A stretch of DNA of 64,000 nucleotides, taken from positions 40,220-104,219 of the forward strand of contig NW_004443515.1 in the NCBI RefSeq assembly GCF_000330505.1, written 5' to 3'. The translations under genes were made by a program, and so were the position numbers. Positions 32,701-44,849 of this stretch are shown here, piece by piece; positions within the stretch are counted from its first letter, which is position 1, and each line of letters opens with the position of its first letter. The notes under the pieces are model-generated. The model was not told the origin of the DNA. It worked only from the letters and a program-made list of their open reading frames with translations, and searched no databases. This DNA comes from Entamoeba invadens IP1 (taxonomy: Eukaryota; Evosea; Mastigamoebida; Endamoebidae).

Positions 32701-35147
32701 GGCGCAAAACAGGCGGTGCAAATGTGTTGATTATTGAAATGGTCTGCAATCTGACACTTTGGGATGACATTGTACGAGTAGTCACACGTCGTTTCTGTGA
32801 CTTTGACCATCCCAACTTCACACTCAACACAACTGGTGCCAGTTGATATCATGTTGCCCGCACACGATAGACACGTTTTTGTTGTTTTTGAACACGTCAG
32901 ACAGTCGTTGTGAATATCACCACATGGTTGACAATTGCCATCTTTATTCAAATAAAATCCGTCTTCACATGATACACAAATCCCATCTGATGTCTCGTCT
33001 GTGCACAAATCGCAATATCCAGATGGAGCACACGACACACAACCATTGTCAACTCTCTTGTTGCCGACTTCGCATGATGTGCACGCACCACTTTTTTTGT
33101 CACACTTTTTACATTCAGTAGAACACTGTTGACACTGCAAAACACCGCCTTCTGAGTATGTGAGGTCGCCACACAACGTACACACTCCACTGTCAAAGCC
33201 ATATCCAGCAGCACATGTGAGACATTTTCCATTTGTTGCATTGCAACTTGCACACGACAAGTCGCACAACTTGCAAATGGTTTGTCCCTCAACGTCTTGG
33301 TATGCCATCTCACCACAACTCTGACACACAGAACTCGTGTAGTAAGTCCCCCTTGGACATATGGCACACTTTCCAGCTGCTAGACCATACCCAATCACAC
33401 AATTGACACAATACCCATTCGTCGCATCACACCCATCACATTTCGTGTCACATTGCTGACATGACAACGATCCGGCAGTTGAGTATGTCATTTCTCCACA
33501 TCTTTTGCACTCAGAAGAGCCTTCACCGGCATATGTACCCGCCTTGCATGTGTCGCATTTGTTTGTTGTTTGATTTGCCATTGTTCCTGAAATGCACAGT
33601 GAACACACTCCATTCGATAGAACAGCACCACTCACACAGGCTACACACTTGCCACTTGTTTTTTCGCATGGTCCTTGACACAAAACATTACACGTTTTGC
33701 AACTTGTTGATCCTGTTGTGCTGGCATAAGTCCCATCTCCACAAGGATGACATTGCAAACTTTTTGGTGATGATGAAAATGTTCCAAGTGGACAATACTC
33801 ACATTTGTTTGCAACACTGTATGTACCAGCACTGCAAACAGAACATGTTGTTGTTGTAATTCCCATACCCGACTCACATGACGTGCAATATCCATTTGTC
33901 TTATCACAACTCAAACACATCGAACTGCAACTTTTGCACGTTGTGCTTCCTGCCAACGAATATTGCATGTCGGGACACGTTACACAACTTCCACCACTTT
34001 GGTACGTGCCAGCTGGGCATGTGTCACACATTTTACCGTTCAGAAAATATCCATCATAGCAAGATAAACAGTTTCCATTTGTTTGGTCGCACATTTTACA
34101 ACTTATGGAACACGTTCTACACCCACTTGAACCACCAAGTGAGTAATACCCAGTCGTACACTTTGAACACAACGAAGTTCCGCCACTCGAATAATACGAT
34201 GCTGGACATATTGAACAGTTCTTATTTGACGAATCGTACGAATAGCCAACATTACATGAAGTGCACTCCCCCGTCTTTTTTAAACACACTCCACAACTTG
34301 TGGAAACGCATTGTACACACACCGAACTTTTAGTTGTGGAATAAAACCCATCTGCACATGGTTCACAAGAAGAACTACCCTCTTTAGCCGCATAAGTCCC
34401 TGCCAAACAATTGAAACAATAAGCACTTCCAATGTTGGAATATGTACCTTGTTGGCACTTTAAACAGTTTGTTGACGCTAAAAGTGAATTTGAATATGTT
34501 CCTCCAGCACACGCCTTGCATGAAGCACTGCCAGAAGATTGGGAATAATACCCACCAGGACACGAATTGCATGTGGATGCTCCTTTATTAGAATAAGACC
34601 CTGCATTACATGTACTACAAGAGGAAGACCCACTATTAATTGAAAATGTTCCAGCAGCACATTGGGTACAACTTGATGATCCAGTACTGGAATAATATCC
34701 AGCAAAGCATTTTGTACATGTAGTAGATCCAGACGACGACGAATATGTACCAGCAAAACAACTTGAACACGTAGAAGCTCCACTTGTGGAATAATGCCCC
34801 GGGGTACATTGAGTACATTGAGAAGCTCCACCCAAAGAATACGTTCCCGCTGCACAAGTTGAACACGAAGTGGACCCAGTGCCGGAAGCATATTTACCAG
34901 CAGAACACTGGGTACACGACGATGACCCATAATTTGACGAATAATAACCAACAGGACATTTACTGCATTGAGAAGCACCGGAGTTTGAGTAGGAGCCCGC
35001 AGAACATGAGGTGCATGATGTTGTTGTTCCGCCCAAGGAATAAGTTCCCGCTCGACAATAAATACAAGAAGTTCCTGAGAGGTACTGGCCACCACCACAT
35101 GTTGTTGCGGCATTTATTACTGTTGTTATTAAAAACAGACATAACAT
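29748..35147 (-). CDS. Transmembrane receptor kinase (TMK) with CxxC-rich ectodomain; nonsense codon near the C-terminus
   Basis: Signal peptide MLCLFLITTVINAATTCGGG. Residues about 18-290 hold tandem 15-16-residue repeats of the form CxAGTYSxxGxSxCxxC (GCC2/GCC3-like). Further CxxC modules run to about residue 1345. One membrane helix (GIPIVSVFVIILIIISIIVI, about residues 1357-1383) is followed by RKETKK, a beta-rich MSP-like segment, and a tyrosine-kinase-like domain from about residue 1525: GEGSFGVV, VAIKKMK, HRDIKPDN, DFGSA, YMAPE. Catalytic residues are all present. This is the Entamoeba TMK family, thought to sense surface ligands. The frame meets TGA at 29904-29906, exactly where related kinases have Trp in FKFPW. 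The next 51 codons stay in frame and conserved (KIAEFVIHNNRL, CWCQNPKSRPQMEMLVEQLF) to a stop at 29748. So it is a very recent pseudogene, a sequencing error, or a C-terminally shortened kinase. Confidence 0.88.
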
Positions 35148-36652
35148 GATATTTAAATATTAAGTAAACAATTAAAAAAAGTTTTCGATTATTTTTTGAA
35201 GTGAAAATTTAAAAACCATTTAATTATAGTTATAAATTTTATTTTTTAACTAAAATTATTTAGGTCATTTATTTTATTTAATCAACGCCAATATATAAAT
35301 TCAATGTTTGCTTAAAACATAAAAAATTTTTATATTCAAATAATTATATTTATGATATCGGAATTAATGGAAATTACCATAAAATATTTGGACCGGACTA
35401 ATTATAGTTATTTAATATTAAGCGGATATTTATAAAATAAAATAAAACGGGCAAAGATATAAATAAGTTTGCAGTTTTCTTATTCTTTGGTCTCAAAAAT
35501 GGTTATTTTTCGGGATGAAATAATAGAAAAAAATGAATTTATTGTTTTAAGTTTGGATAAACAATAATATAATATGAGCTATATTCTTAAGTTTATTATT
35601 ATTAATTATTATTTAATTATAAAATATAATTCTTTTGTTCAACCTTGTTTAACTTCAAAATGACCATTCAATTTAACCGATCATTCATTTTTTCAATCAA
35701 ATAAGTGTATTCTTCTCTGTTCATTCAGTTGATTTGATGAGTCACTTTTTGTTCAGCATTATGTGGTTCATAAAAATAATGAAAATTAAAGAATAAATAA
35801 ATTATTGAAATGTTAGACATTCAGCAAACGATTGATAATCATTAAACGTATTCAACAACAAAAAAATAAATATAACAAACATTTTTTACTCAAATAAGAA
35901 TAACAACAACAAAAAAAGACTTTGTTAAAAACAGCGATTGGGCGAACCTTTCTGTTGTTCAATACAATAGATACAGCAAGAGAATTTGACAACAAACAAC
36001 TTTATTTTTTACCAAATGTAATTGATAACAGTGAGATAAATCATAAACAATAAGAACAACAAGACAGACTTAAACATTGAATTAAAGTTCTGTAGTTAAG
36101 TAAAAGTTATTGTAATGAAATGGTTTTAAAAGTGTTTACGTCACAAAATTTTTTTTATGTAGTAAAGTTATTGTGCCTAAAAGCAAAATTCATCGAGTAA
36201 ATGATGCCAATAACATGGTTCGTATGCAATATTTTCTTAATATTTTGTTCAATTACCAAATCAACTGTATTTATTTACTTTTAAATAATTTAAAATGATT
36301 TTCAAATAATCTAACCCTAATTAATGTTATAAATTGTGTTATTGGTTATTTATTTTTTGAATAGTTATATTCATTTTATATTTTTTGGATTTATTTTTTA
36401 CATAAGTTAGCAACATTTTTATTAATAAATGAGGTGTTTGGACTTATTTTTATTTTTTTACATTTTGTATATTAAAATAAATATTCAATAAACTCAAGAT
36501 TTGATAATTCAGACATTAAAATTGTTGTTTTATGGAATTTCATGTGTCAATTGAAAAGTTAAAGTTATATAAAAAATCATAATAATGAAACAATTATTAA
36601 CGCTGTTACACTGCATTAAAAATAAAAAATACCAATATAAACTGTTTTAATT
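35148..36652. other. AT-rich stretch, no gene seen
   Basis: Contains the kinase promoter region: ATATTTAAATA lies 6-16 bp upstream of its ATG, similar to the Entamoeba TATA-like element. No coding sequence or repeat is recognised elsewhere in the stretch. Confidence 0.4.
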
Positions 36653-37279
36653 TCAAAACATGAACATAATAAATAGACCAAGGCATGCCATAATGTTAAA
36701 TGCACCTTCAGAAGACATTTCATGTGAGCTTTTGGAAGAAACGTCGGATGAGCTTTCAAATGGAATTTCAGTTGCACTTTTTGAAACAATACGATGTTCT
36801 TTTTGAAATTCCACACATTTATCAACTTCAATAATAATGGGTTCTGAATTTGTATTACCAGAGCAGTTATCAGACCCATAAAACGATATTGTCATCTTTC
36901 CATCTTTTATCTCGGCATGTTCAAACCCATTGGAATCTTTCGTGCATTGTGTATAAAGTAATTCCGATGGATAAGCATTACTCTCGCTAAATTTGCAATC
37001 ACTACGATTATAATATTCTTTGATTACGTAATAATAGTCCGGCAATTTGTTTGTAATCTGTGCGTTATCTGGTATTGGTATACTCCCTTCGTCTTCCCAA
37101 TCAGCACAATTTGTAGATGTAAACATTTGAATTTCATTGCCATTTTCTTTATATTTAGTATAATTTCCATTATCACTATAATAACATCGACCTAGTATAT
37201 TTACCATGGTTTTTCCGTCATTATACGGAAAAAGGTAGTATTTTGCTGAAGCGATTGTAATAAGATAAAGAATCAACAT
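36653..37279 (-). CDS. Small secreted or membrane-anchored protein, 208 aa, unknown
   Basis: Signal peptide MLILYLITIASAKYY, then a domain with six cysteines (CYYSD, NCADWE, DCKFSE, QCTKDS, NCSGN, KCVEF) and many Asn/Tyr, with several N-glycosylation sequons. A Ser-rich stalk follows (SATEIPFESSSDVSSKSSHE), then a hydrophobic C-terminus (GAFNIMACLGLFIMFMF) as in GPI-anchored proteins. No family is recognised; a repeated pattern FTSTNCADW / FYGSDNCSGN suggests two related subdomains. It is likely a surface glycoprotein. It stands alone with long AT-rich flanks, and no frame damage is seen. Confidence 0.75.
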   Translation of the reverse strand: MLILYLITIASAKYYLFPYNDGKTMVNILGRCYYSDNGNYTKYKENGNEIQMFTSTNCADWEDEGSIPIPDNAQITNKLPDYYYVIKEYYNRSDCKFSESNAYPSELLYTQCTKDSNGFEHAEIKDGKMTISFYGSDNCSGNTNSEPIIIEVDKCVEFQKEHRIVSKSATEIPFESSSDVSSKSSHEMSSEGAFNIMACLGLFIMFMF

Positions 37280-38724
37280 GTGTATTTTGAGTAATAAAAT
37301 GCTTTTATATCTTTATAGGGGGATCAAAATTATTAATAATTCCTTAAACAGTTTAATGTAAACGAAATTGCAAAATCTAGTTGCAAATGTATGTTTTAAA
37401 ACAATATCAAAATACCTGTTCTATTTATAATTAAGAATTAAAACATTTAACATTTCGTAAGTAAATTAAGTTTAAATATTAATAAACATCTTGTTTTTTT
37501 GTGATTTTTTGTTTTTGATTCAAATAATTGCAAATATTTAATCACTTTTTAATAATTGTCACAGACTCCAATCATTAGTCAGTTGGTGTACAGAGAATAA
37601 TTTCCACAAAAAATGGTTTTAAAAAAGACTTTATTCATAATTTCAAACACTTTGAATTATCAGTTATAAAAAACAATAAAGTTGTTGTTTGAATAAAAAA
37701 ACTTCACATTTTTTAAATAATTACAAAATAAAAGAATTGTGTATATAATTATCCAATTAATTGTTATTTTATTTAGTAATTTATTATTTATTTAATAAAT
37801 AATTAAGATCCAATACAAGGCTATGAATTAAATAGTTTTGAACCATTTTTAAATGCAAATATATATTTACAATATGATACAAACCATATGCTAAATCATA
37901 ACATTTTGCAAAAATAATAGTTTGAAAAAATAAAAAACCAACGAGCTACAGGAAAACTTTTTAAGAGCATGCATTTTTAGACAAACAATCCTTAAAACCA
38001 GCTCAATAGAAAACTCCATTTTTAGTTTTAGTCTTAAAAAGGTAAGCTTTTGTAAGGTTTTGCTATTTTTAGAAAAAAAATAGAAATGAAACAATTCAAA
38101 AAGTTTTGTTTAACAAGGAAAATAAATTGTTTTATTTATTGAACAACAAATAAAAATATAAAGTCGAATTTCTAATTAAAGATATTTTAAAAATACAACA
38201 AGGAAATTTACTATATCTGTTTTTTATATTATAATATATAGTATCGACCATCGCTAATTAAAAACCATAAATAAATAGTAAATTTCTTATTAGTTTTTAC
38301 TATTTGACATTTTCAAAGAAACGCTGGTTGTCAATCGTTTTCTTTGCTTTTCAAATCAGTTGGTATAACCTATTAACCACATCACAACAATGACACTTCC
38401 GTGATTAACTATATTAAATGGTCTGTCGGTTTGTTAATATTACTCAGAAATTCATCAGAGATGAAATTACAAACTCAACATTTCTTGCTTTCCTTTTTTG
38501 GTTGTATAATGTGGTTAAAAAGAAAATAATTTTAAAAATAAAACAAAAAAATATTTCGAAAAAAAAGAAAAAAAAGCTATTGATTATTATTAAACTAAAT
38601 GTATAGTTAAATTTTTCCATTTTAATTAAAAATCCGACTTTATGTTATAAATGTTATTTTTGTTTTTATTCAAATAATAAAAAGATAATTATTTTCGTAA
38701 TTAACCAAATAAATTTAAATGGAA
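37280..38724. other. AT-rich stretch, no gene seen
   Basis: Small ORFs at 37891-38094 and 38418-38606 are low-complexity and are not called. Nothing else was recognised. Confidence 0.45.
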
Positions 38725-41700
38725 TTAAAGGAAAAGCAGTACGACTAAAGCGATTAAAATGAATATCTTGTCAACACCATTTTTGTTTTGTGGTGCTGTA
38801 CATTTTTCACATTCAGTTGTATTGCAAGGAGTTTGGTAATTGTTTTTGCATACATTGCACACAGTTTTATCTTCATAGTAGTTATCAGGACATTCATTAT
38901 AACATTTCCCTTCGACTTTGAATTTAAAGTTTTCGTTACACTCATTACACATATCCAATGCTTGACATTTATTGCACTTATCGTCACATTTCAAGCACTT
39001 TTGGTTATCTGCGAAATATCCAGTTGGGCATGCATTCGAACATTTTTTCTTGTTAAATTCCAAATTCAAAATTTCATTGCACATGTCACACGTCTCGCCA
39101 TCACTACATCTCTTGCATCCACTCACACTGCATTTCTGACATTTTCCTGCTTCTCCATAATACCCATCTCCACACGCTCCACTTTTAGAAGTGCACTTTG
39201 GAGGTGTTCCACTCAACTCGAAGTTGTCGATGCATTTCTTGCACTCGTTATTGTTATTGCACTCCAAACAATTTGCAGTAGTGCATTTTTTGCAATAAGT
39301 TGCAGTGGCGTAAGTACCCGAAGGACACGTGGCGTAACACTTCTTCTTGTCTTCTTGAAGCTTAGCTTCACCAGCACAGAGTGAACATAAAATCCCATCG
39401 GTACATTTTTGGCACAAAGAAATGCATTTGCGGCAATTTGGTTTAGTACCATATTCCCCATCACCACATGGTTGTGCAACACATTGGTTACTTGCTGTTT
39501 TGTCGAAATTAGTCAAACACTGAGTGCATACGTTATTTGTGTTGCAAATGGCACAATTTGCAGTTGAGCACTTTTTGCAGTAATTGCCTGAGACATAAGT
39601 CCCATTAGGACACGTCGAGTAACACTTTGTTTTGTTTTCACTTAATTTGTAAGTACCACTACACATTTCACATTTTGAGCCATCAACACATTTATTACAA
39701 TTTGTAAGACAGTTTTTACAATTTGGAGGAGTTCCGTATTGGCCTGAAGGGCATGTTGTTGGCTTCACTTCGCATTGATTTGATGTTGTTTTCTGGTAAT
39801 TAGCAGCACATTCGGTACACACATTTGAGTTGTTGCAAGCAACACAATTTGTTGTTGTACACTTTTTACAATTAGTTCCAGAAGTATAGGTGCCCTTTGG
39901 ACAAGTGGCATAACACGTCTTTTTATTTTCACTTAATTTATAAGTTCCAGTACACGCCGTGCAAATTGTTGCATTAGTGCACGTCTTACAGTTCGCGAGG
40001 CAGTTGCCACAATTGGGTTGAGTGCCAAATTTGCCATCACCACAAGGAGTGGCGGTGCATTGATTTGTCGCTGTTTTGGTGTAGTTGGGTTTACATGTTG
40101 TACACACATTACTAGCACTACAAGTGGCGCAATTAGCTGTGGTACAGACTGTGCATTGTTTATTAGCATTTGGGTATTGCCCATTTGGACAACTTGCTAA
40201 GCAGCTTGTTTTATCAACAGCCAGATATTTATTAGTTGGGCAAGTATCACATTTATTAGTAGGTGAAGTAACACATGTTTCACACGAAGAAACGCCACAA
40301 GAAGTGCACAGTTTGTTGCTATTTGGGTATTGTCCACTTGGGCACTTGTCCAAACACGCTTTCTTGTCCTTTTGAAGGACTTTCCCCGTGTTGCATACAT
40401 TACAAGTGGTTGAATCAGTACAAGAAGAACACCCAGAAATACATTTAATTGGTGGATTAACTGGTTGAAAATCATATTGTCCCGGTGCAACACAAACGCC
40501 TCTTCTGTCTTTATTAGTGCCAGCTTTACATTCAGTACACAACAAGTTTGTTGTATTACATGTCTTGCAATTTGGATCAATTTTACAATTACCTGAAAAG
40601 AAAATGTAATTTTGTGATAAATAGCCTCTTGTATCGTCTTGTGCTATTCCACAGAAAACGTCTGTTGAAACTCGAGCAAATCCGCCATTTTCACCCCACC
40701 AAGAACCCCAAGTATTTCGAACAATGAAATAATCTTTTTTGGTTGCAGCGTCTTTACCATACCCAACTAATATTACCTGATGATCAGTAACAACGTTTTG
40801 ACATACATCTTGTGGGAATGTAAATATGCCGCTTCTATAAGCTGGGAAACCGGTATTAGTTGTTTGAATTGCAACCAAAACGGGGCCATAATGATGTAAT
40901 ATTTTCTTCAAAGCCAACACTTGTTGCGCATGATTACCAGCTTGATTGACTGAGAAAATATCATATTCTTTGTTCCTCAAATAAATCTCAACCGATGCAT
41001 TTTGGTCTCCACGTGGAGTGCAAGGCGGTTGAATATTATAAGAGGCGTCAGTTCCATCAGAAAAGGCATAGTCTTTTTGTAACGAATAAGTCGGCTGGCC
41101 TTCAATAGCAATACCACTATTTCCACCACAACATCTCTTATTGGTAAAACCGCTTGGAAGCACATATTTGGTATCTATAAATCTTTGTGGAGTAAAAAGT
41201 AACTTTTGTATTTTGGTCTCATCTTTGTTGTATTTGTAATACGTCATATTAGCATACAAAATCTGTGCGTGATTGGCAATGGCGGCTGCGTAACAACACC
41301 CACACCCTTTTTGGTCAAGTGGAGTTGCACAAAAGTCTATTTTGGGGTGGTCTGTGTTATTCTGAACATAAGGTCCACAATACGATAAATAGTCTGGAAT
41401 GACATCTCCAGCGGGAAGAACCGGAAGGTCGTCACTTTTGGAAGTCGAACTTTTTCTTTGAACTTGAATAAAGTTCTTTGAATTTATACCCATTTCTAAT
41501 GGAGTCAAATCTGAGAAATAATTAATACCAAAAGTTGCATCTGATGGTGTTTTTCGCTTTGAATTCAGTCTCCGAATTTCTTCAAGACTGGATTTAAATA
41601 TCGAGAGACGAGCAAGACGTTGAGATGGTGTTGAATACTTTTTGTTATATTTTACTTCAAACTCTTTGAAGAGTTCAAAATCAGTTTTGGTCAAGTCAAA

Positions 41701-41742
41701 GTCGGCTTGAGAGAATGTGAACAGCAACAATAATAAGAACAT
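38725..41742 (-). CDS. Papain-family (C1A) cysteine protease with large CxxC-rich C-terminal tail
   Basis: The ATG at 41742 is chosen because it gives a clean signal peptide (MFLLLLLFTFSQADF); the longer frame to 41850 has a poor N-terminus and overlaps a TATA-like element. The 1005-residue protein has an I29 prodomain (ELFKEFEVKYNKKYS, INYFSDLTPLEM) and then the C1A domain: Gln and catalytic Cys in DQKGCGCCYAA (Cys150), His in TDHQVILVGYG, and Asn in RNTWGSWWGENGG. The usual C-G-S-C-W at the active site is C-G-C-C-Y. From about residue 350 to the end it has repeated CxxC modules (KCTTANC..CN..N.CT.C...), ending in a hydrophobic tail (IFILIALVVLLFL). Entamoeba type B cysteine proteases are surface-attached; here attachment would be through the tail. 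All catalytic residues are kept, so it is probably active. Confidence 0.88.
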   Translation of the reverse strand: MFLLLLLFTFSQADFDLTKTDFELFKEFEVKYNKKYSTPSQRLARLSIFKSSLEEIRRLNSKRKTPSDATFGINYFSDLTPLEMGINSKNFIQVQRKSSTSKSDDLPVLPAGDVIPDYLSYCGPYVQNNTDHPKIDFCATPLDQKGCGCCYAAAIANHAQILYANMTYYKYNKDETKIQKLLFTPQRFIDTKYVLPSGFTNKRCCGGNSGIAIEGQPTYSLQKDYAFSDGTDASYNIQPPCTPRGDQNASVEIYLRNKEYDIFSVNQAGNHAQQVLALKKILHHYGPVLVAIQTTNTGFPAYRSGIFTFPQDVCQNVVTDHQVILVGYGKDAATKKDYFIVRNTWGSWWGENGGFARVSTDVFCGIAQDDTRGYLSQNYIFFSGNCKIDPNCKTCNTTNLLCTECKAGTNKDRRGVCVAPGQYDFQPVNPPIKCISGCSSCTDSTTCNVCNTGKVLQKDKKACLDKCPSGQYPNSNKLCTSCGVSSCETCVTSPTNKCDTCPTNKYLAVDKTSCLASCPNGQYPNANKQCTVCTTANCATCSASNVCTTCKPNYTKTATNQCTATPCGDGKFGTQPNCGNCLANCKTCTNATICTACTGTYKLSENKKTCYATCPKGTYTSGTNCKKCTTTNCVACNNSNVCTECAANYQKTTSNQCEVKPTTCPSGQYGTPPNCKNCLTNCNKCVDGSKCEMCSGTYKLSENKTKCYSTCPNGTYVSGNYCKKCSTANCAICNTNNVCTQCLTNFDKTASNQCVAQPCGDGEYGTKPNCRKCISLCQKCTDGILCSLCAGEAKLQEDKKKCYATCPSGTYATATYCKKCTTANCLECNNNNECKKCIDNFELSGTPPKCTSKSGACGDGYYGEAGKCQKCSVSGCKRCSDGETCDMCNEILNLEFNKKKCSNACPTGYFADNQKCLKCDDKCNKCQALDMCNECNENFKFKVEGKCYNECPDNYYEDKTVCNVCKNNYQTPCNTTECEKCTAPQNKNGVDKIFILIALVVLLFL

Positions 41743-41765
41743 TTTGATATTCTGAGTGAAAGTAC

Positions 41766-41783
41766 CCCTTTTAAAGAAATATT
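41766..41783 (-). promoter_or_regulatory. TATA-like element of the cysteine protease gene
   Basis: On the minus strand, GAATATTTCTTTAAAAGG lies about 25-40 bp before the ATG at 41742. It resembles the Entamoeba TATA-like core promoter box (GTATTTAAA-type), and Entamoeba 5' leaders are short. It supports 41742 as the start. Confidence 0.35.
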
Positions 41784-41859
41784 CACAGACAAAAATAGAC
41801 GATATTTGTTTTAATGATAATAAAAATGGTGTTCTATGAAAACAAAGCATAATGTTTTA

Positions 41860-43127
41860 GTCTTATCATGGGTAATCTGTCGTTTTTGTATTTATACGTT
41901 TATTCAAAATCAATTTAATAAATATTTAATATAAGGAAAAAATGATAAATGTCGCTTTTTTATTATTTTGGAGTTATGTTTGGCTTTTTCATAATAAATC
42001 ATTGAAATGTACAAAATGTATTAAATATGTTTGAAAACTGAAAATAACTTATTATTATACTAAACTATAAATATAATTAGATTTAATTTCTTAATAGTTT
42101 AATCACACATTTTAGTTATATTTGTACATTCGGAGTTGTATTTTAATATATTTATTCCAATTTTGAAATTAAAATGGTTTTTAAAATGTTCAATTATTTT
42201 TTTTGTTCGAATATTTCATTTAATGAGTTGTTATTTAAAAATTAATTTTTAAAAAATAATCGATTTTACTTCGATTAAAACTAAATAATATGAAAATATA
42301 TGTAAAATATTCTGCAAATATCAAAAAACATCAAATCATAACCAATTTTTTGTAGTCGATTTTATTCTTATCATTTTTTTCTAATTCCAACAATTTGGTA
42401 AAAACAATTTATTGAAGCATTTAATAATGTTATTCGATTAATGAGACGTTGTTGTGTATAATAAAATAATGTGTAAATATCGAATATACATCTAATAAAT
42501 ATACAATGAATTTTATATTATAATTGTTAATATATATATTTTTATAACAAGTATGTGATAAATCAATAGAATTAAAATAATATTTATTTTGAATGTTTAT
42601 ATTTAAAAAAATATTGTGTTTTATTTGTTTATTTAATTTTAATAAATTATAGTTAACCAAATTTTAATAACAATTAAAGTAATTAGAATAATTTATATGT
42701 TATATACTAAGTGATTAAAATAATTTAACAATTTTGTTAAACATTTAACAATTATGTTATTATCCAATCGTTGTAATCAAATGTTTATTAATTATATTAT
42801 TATTTGAAATAAATGGTGTAATTTGATTATACAACCTTTCAAATATTATCATAATTAATTCTAAGTTAATTAAAATCATATTATAATAACAAATCTACAA
42901 AGTGTAAAAAATAAAAAATATTTTTTTTGACAAATAATTATTTAAAAAATTAATAAAAAAACGTAAATCAAACTTTCCAAATAATAACTTTTCATCAACT
43001 ATTTATATTATTGATTTAAACACAAATAATTAAAAATATCATGATAATATAATTTTTTATCGAAAATATTGAAACAATGAATATACCAACATTATCATAT
43101 TTATCGATATAATATTCATTAAATACT
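41860..43127. other. Extremely AT-rich stretch, no gene seen
   Basis: A 76-codon ORF at 42430-42660 is of Asn/Ile/Tyr low complexity and is not called. Nothing else was recognised. Confidence 0.5.
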
Positions 43128-44231
43128 TTATTTTTTATTTTTTCCAGTGTATATCTGTGGTACTTTATGTCTCATAACTGGCGCGCAGCCTGTATATATA
43201 TTCATCAAAGTTTTGTTCTTTGCGTCATATCCCATTGGTTTCTTTTCCAAGAAACAAAATCTTTGTGAACATCTTTCCATCGTCACATTTTCCCTTTGAA
43301 AAAAGTACGAGTAGAACACGAAGTCGTGTACAGTTTGGTCATGTCCCCAAGCATCCCATTTCGCTGGTACTAATGACTTGACCATCAAATCCAAGTACTT
43401 CAAAATCCTCCCCGTCCCTCCGAAAATAGTCCCCACATTGATATATATAGAATTATTCTTTCTATATTCATTTGCTGCATTTACCCCATACGTATGGGCC
43501 ATCCACCTATAAGCATCGGGGCCACTGTTGAAATCCAAGCACCAGTCTTTATATCTCCCGCACTCCGCAGTGAAGACCAATTCCTCTTTTGAAAACGTCT
43601 CAAAAAAGTCTGCAAAAATGAAGACGTCTCTGTGGTCACTGATAAGTATTCGATCGTATTTCTCTCGATTGTGCAATACAAAGTCGTGAAATGCAAACAT
43701 CCTCTTTGAAGCGTCTTGGCACTTTTCAATATTGTAAATGCGCGGAAGAGTGGCGTTGACCACACGAATGCCATAACTCTCTGTAAGTTCAACAAAGTTG
43801 TTAATATGAATACCAGGCATCAATAAGAGGACACGATCTGCATTCGGAATTGTAGAGTTGGCAAGTGCATATGACAGTAATATCTCATTCTTGTTATTCA
43901 GCCAGTACCCGTGATTTTTAAAACCAACCGCAGTCAACCACAAATCGCGTTTGTTGTTTTGTTGATATTGGAATGGCTCTCTGCATTTCCCCTCATAATT
44001 GAATGTACGAAGGTCAATAATTTTGTTGTGAAACTCAGGTTGATGAAAAACTCCAACTGGAATTGGAAAAGAAGGGTTATTCTGCTGTGGTGCTATTACA
44101 GTGGATTGGTTGTTCAAAATTTCTTCATATACAAAGCGATGTCTACCATTTGTGTGAAGGAAAAAGCACAAATAAAACAATATAAAAAAGAGAAATACAT
44201 AAGGTACTATGATTTGAATAGAACAACGCAT
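43128..44231 (-). CDS. Type II membrane protein, glycosyltransferase-like, 367 aa
   Basis: A short cytoplasmic N-terminus is followed by one membrane helix (VPYVFLFFILFYLCFFL, residues about 10-27), the topology of Golgi enzymes. The lumenal part has RDLWLTAVGFKNHGYWL, then ADRVLLLMPG, YDRILISDHRDVFIFADFF (an acidic DHRD motif at the end of a strand, as in the DxD site of GT-A fold enzymes), FTAECGRYKDWCLDFNSG, NVGTIFGGTGRILKYLDLM and WDAWGHDQTVHDF. This order resembles nucleotide-sugar glycosyltransferases that place the sugar nucleotide at a DxD site and have an N-x-G-x-x-x-G loop. The family was not identified. Several N-glycosylation sequons are present. The frame is intact. Confidence 0.7.
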   Translation of the reverse strand: MRCSIQIIVPYVFLFFILFYLCFFLHTNGRHRFVYEEILNNQSTVIAPQQNNPSFPIPVGVFHQPEFHNKIIDLRTFNYEGKCREPFQYQQNNKRDLWLTAVGFKNHGYWLNNKNEILLSYALANSTIPNADRVLLLMPGIHINNFVELTESYGIRVVNATLPRIYNIEKCQDASKRMFAFHDFVLHNREKYDRILISDHRDVFIFADFFETFSKEELVFTAECGRYKDWCLDFNSGPDAYRWMAHTYGVNAANEYRKNNSIYINVGTIFGGTGRILKYLDLMVKSLVPAKWDAWGHDQTVHDFVFYSYFFQRENVTMERCSQRFCFLEKKPMGYDAKNKTLMNIYTGCAPVMRHKVPQIYTGKNKK

Positions 44232-44649
44232 GTTGGGTATCTAAAGTAATTAACAAATTAAAGTTTGAATGGATTAAATGGATGTTGGTTCCTATTTTTT
44301 ATTATTACTTTTGGTTATTTTTAATTTTTAAAAATTGTCGTGACATTGTGTCTTTATATTGTAAAAACAGTTATTTGTATTTATAAGCGAACTATTTCAA
44401 TAAATTGGGTTTCCAATAATAATAATTAATATGTTATTTATAGTTTAAATAATAGAGTCAGTCTGTAAATTTTCTTCACTCCCCAAACGTTGTTCACTTC
44501 GGAATATTCTAAATAAACGCTAATTTTTTTTACAAAATATATAAATCTTAAAATAAAACCCCAATAAACATACCTATAACATTTTCTTTTTCATAATAGG
44601 TTTTTCTTTTTTTAAATCAAAACAAAAATAAAACATTAATTTCAGTTAA

Positions 44650-44844
44650 TTACAAGATCTGCTCGTTTCTTGTCAAAACCGACAAACACCCCGAAAACCA
44701 TGCCAAATTGACGATCTGGAGTTGAGACCATTCAATCGGCAAGAGTTGGCTGGTTTCTGGCTTGTTGAGTTGGAGACGTAGAAAGAGTTCCGTCGGGTCG
44801 TTGCGGCACAGAGCCGCCTCTAATTTGTTAATTGATAATTTCAT
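44650..44844 (-). other. Short ORF, possibly a leucine-rich repeat fragment
   Basis: 64 codons with a more balanced base composition than the flanks: MKLSINKLEAALCRNDPTEL, then FLRLQLNKPETS and IEWSQLQIVNLAWFSG. LxxALxxNDPT-xLxLxxN recalls leucine-rich repeats of the NLR/RanGAP kind. It may be a relic of a longer gene or a small gene; preceded by three copies of TTCAATTTAA. Low certainty. Confidence 0.3.
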
Positions 44845-44849
44845 TTTAA

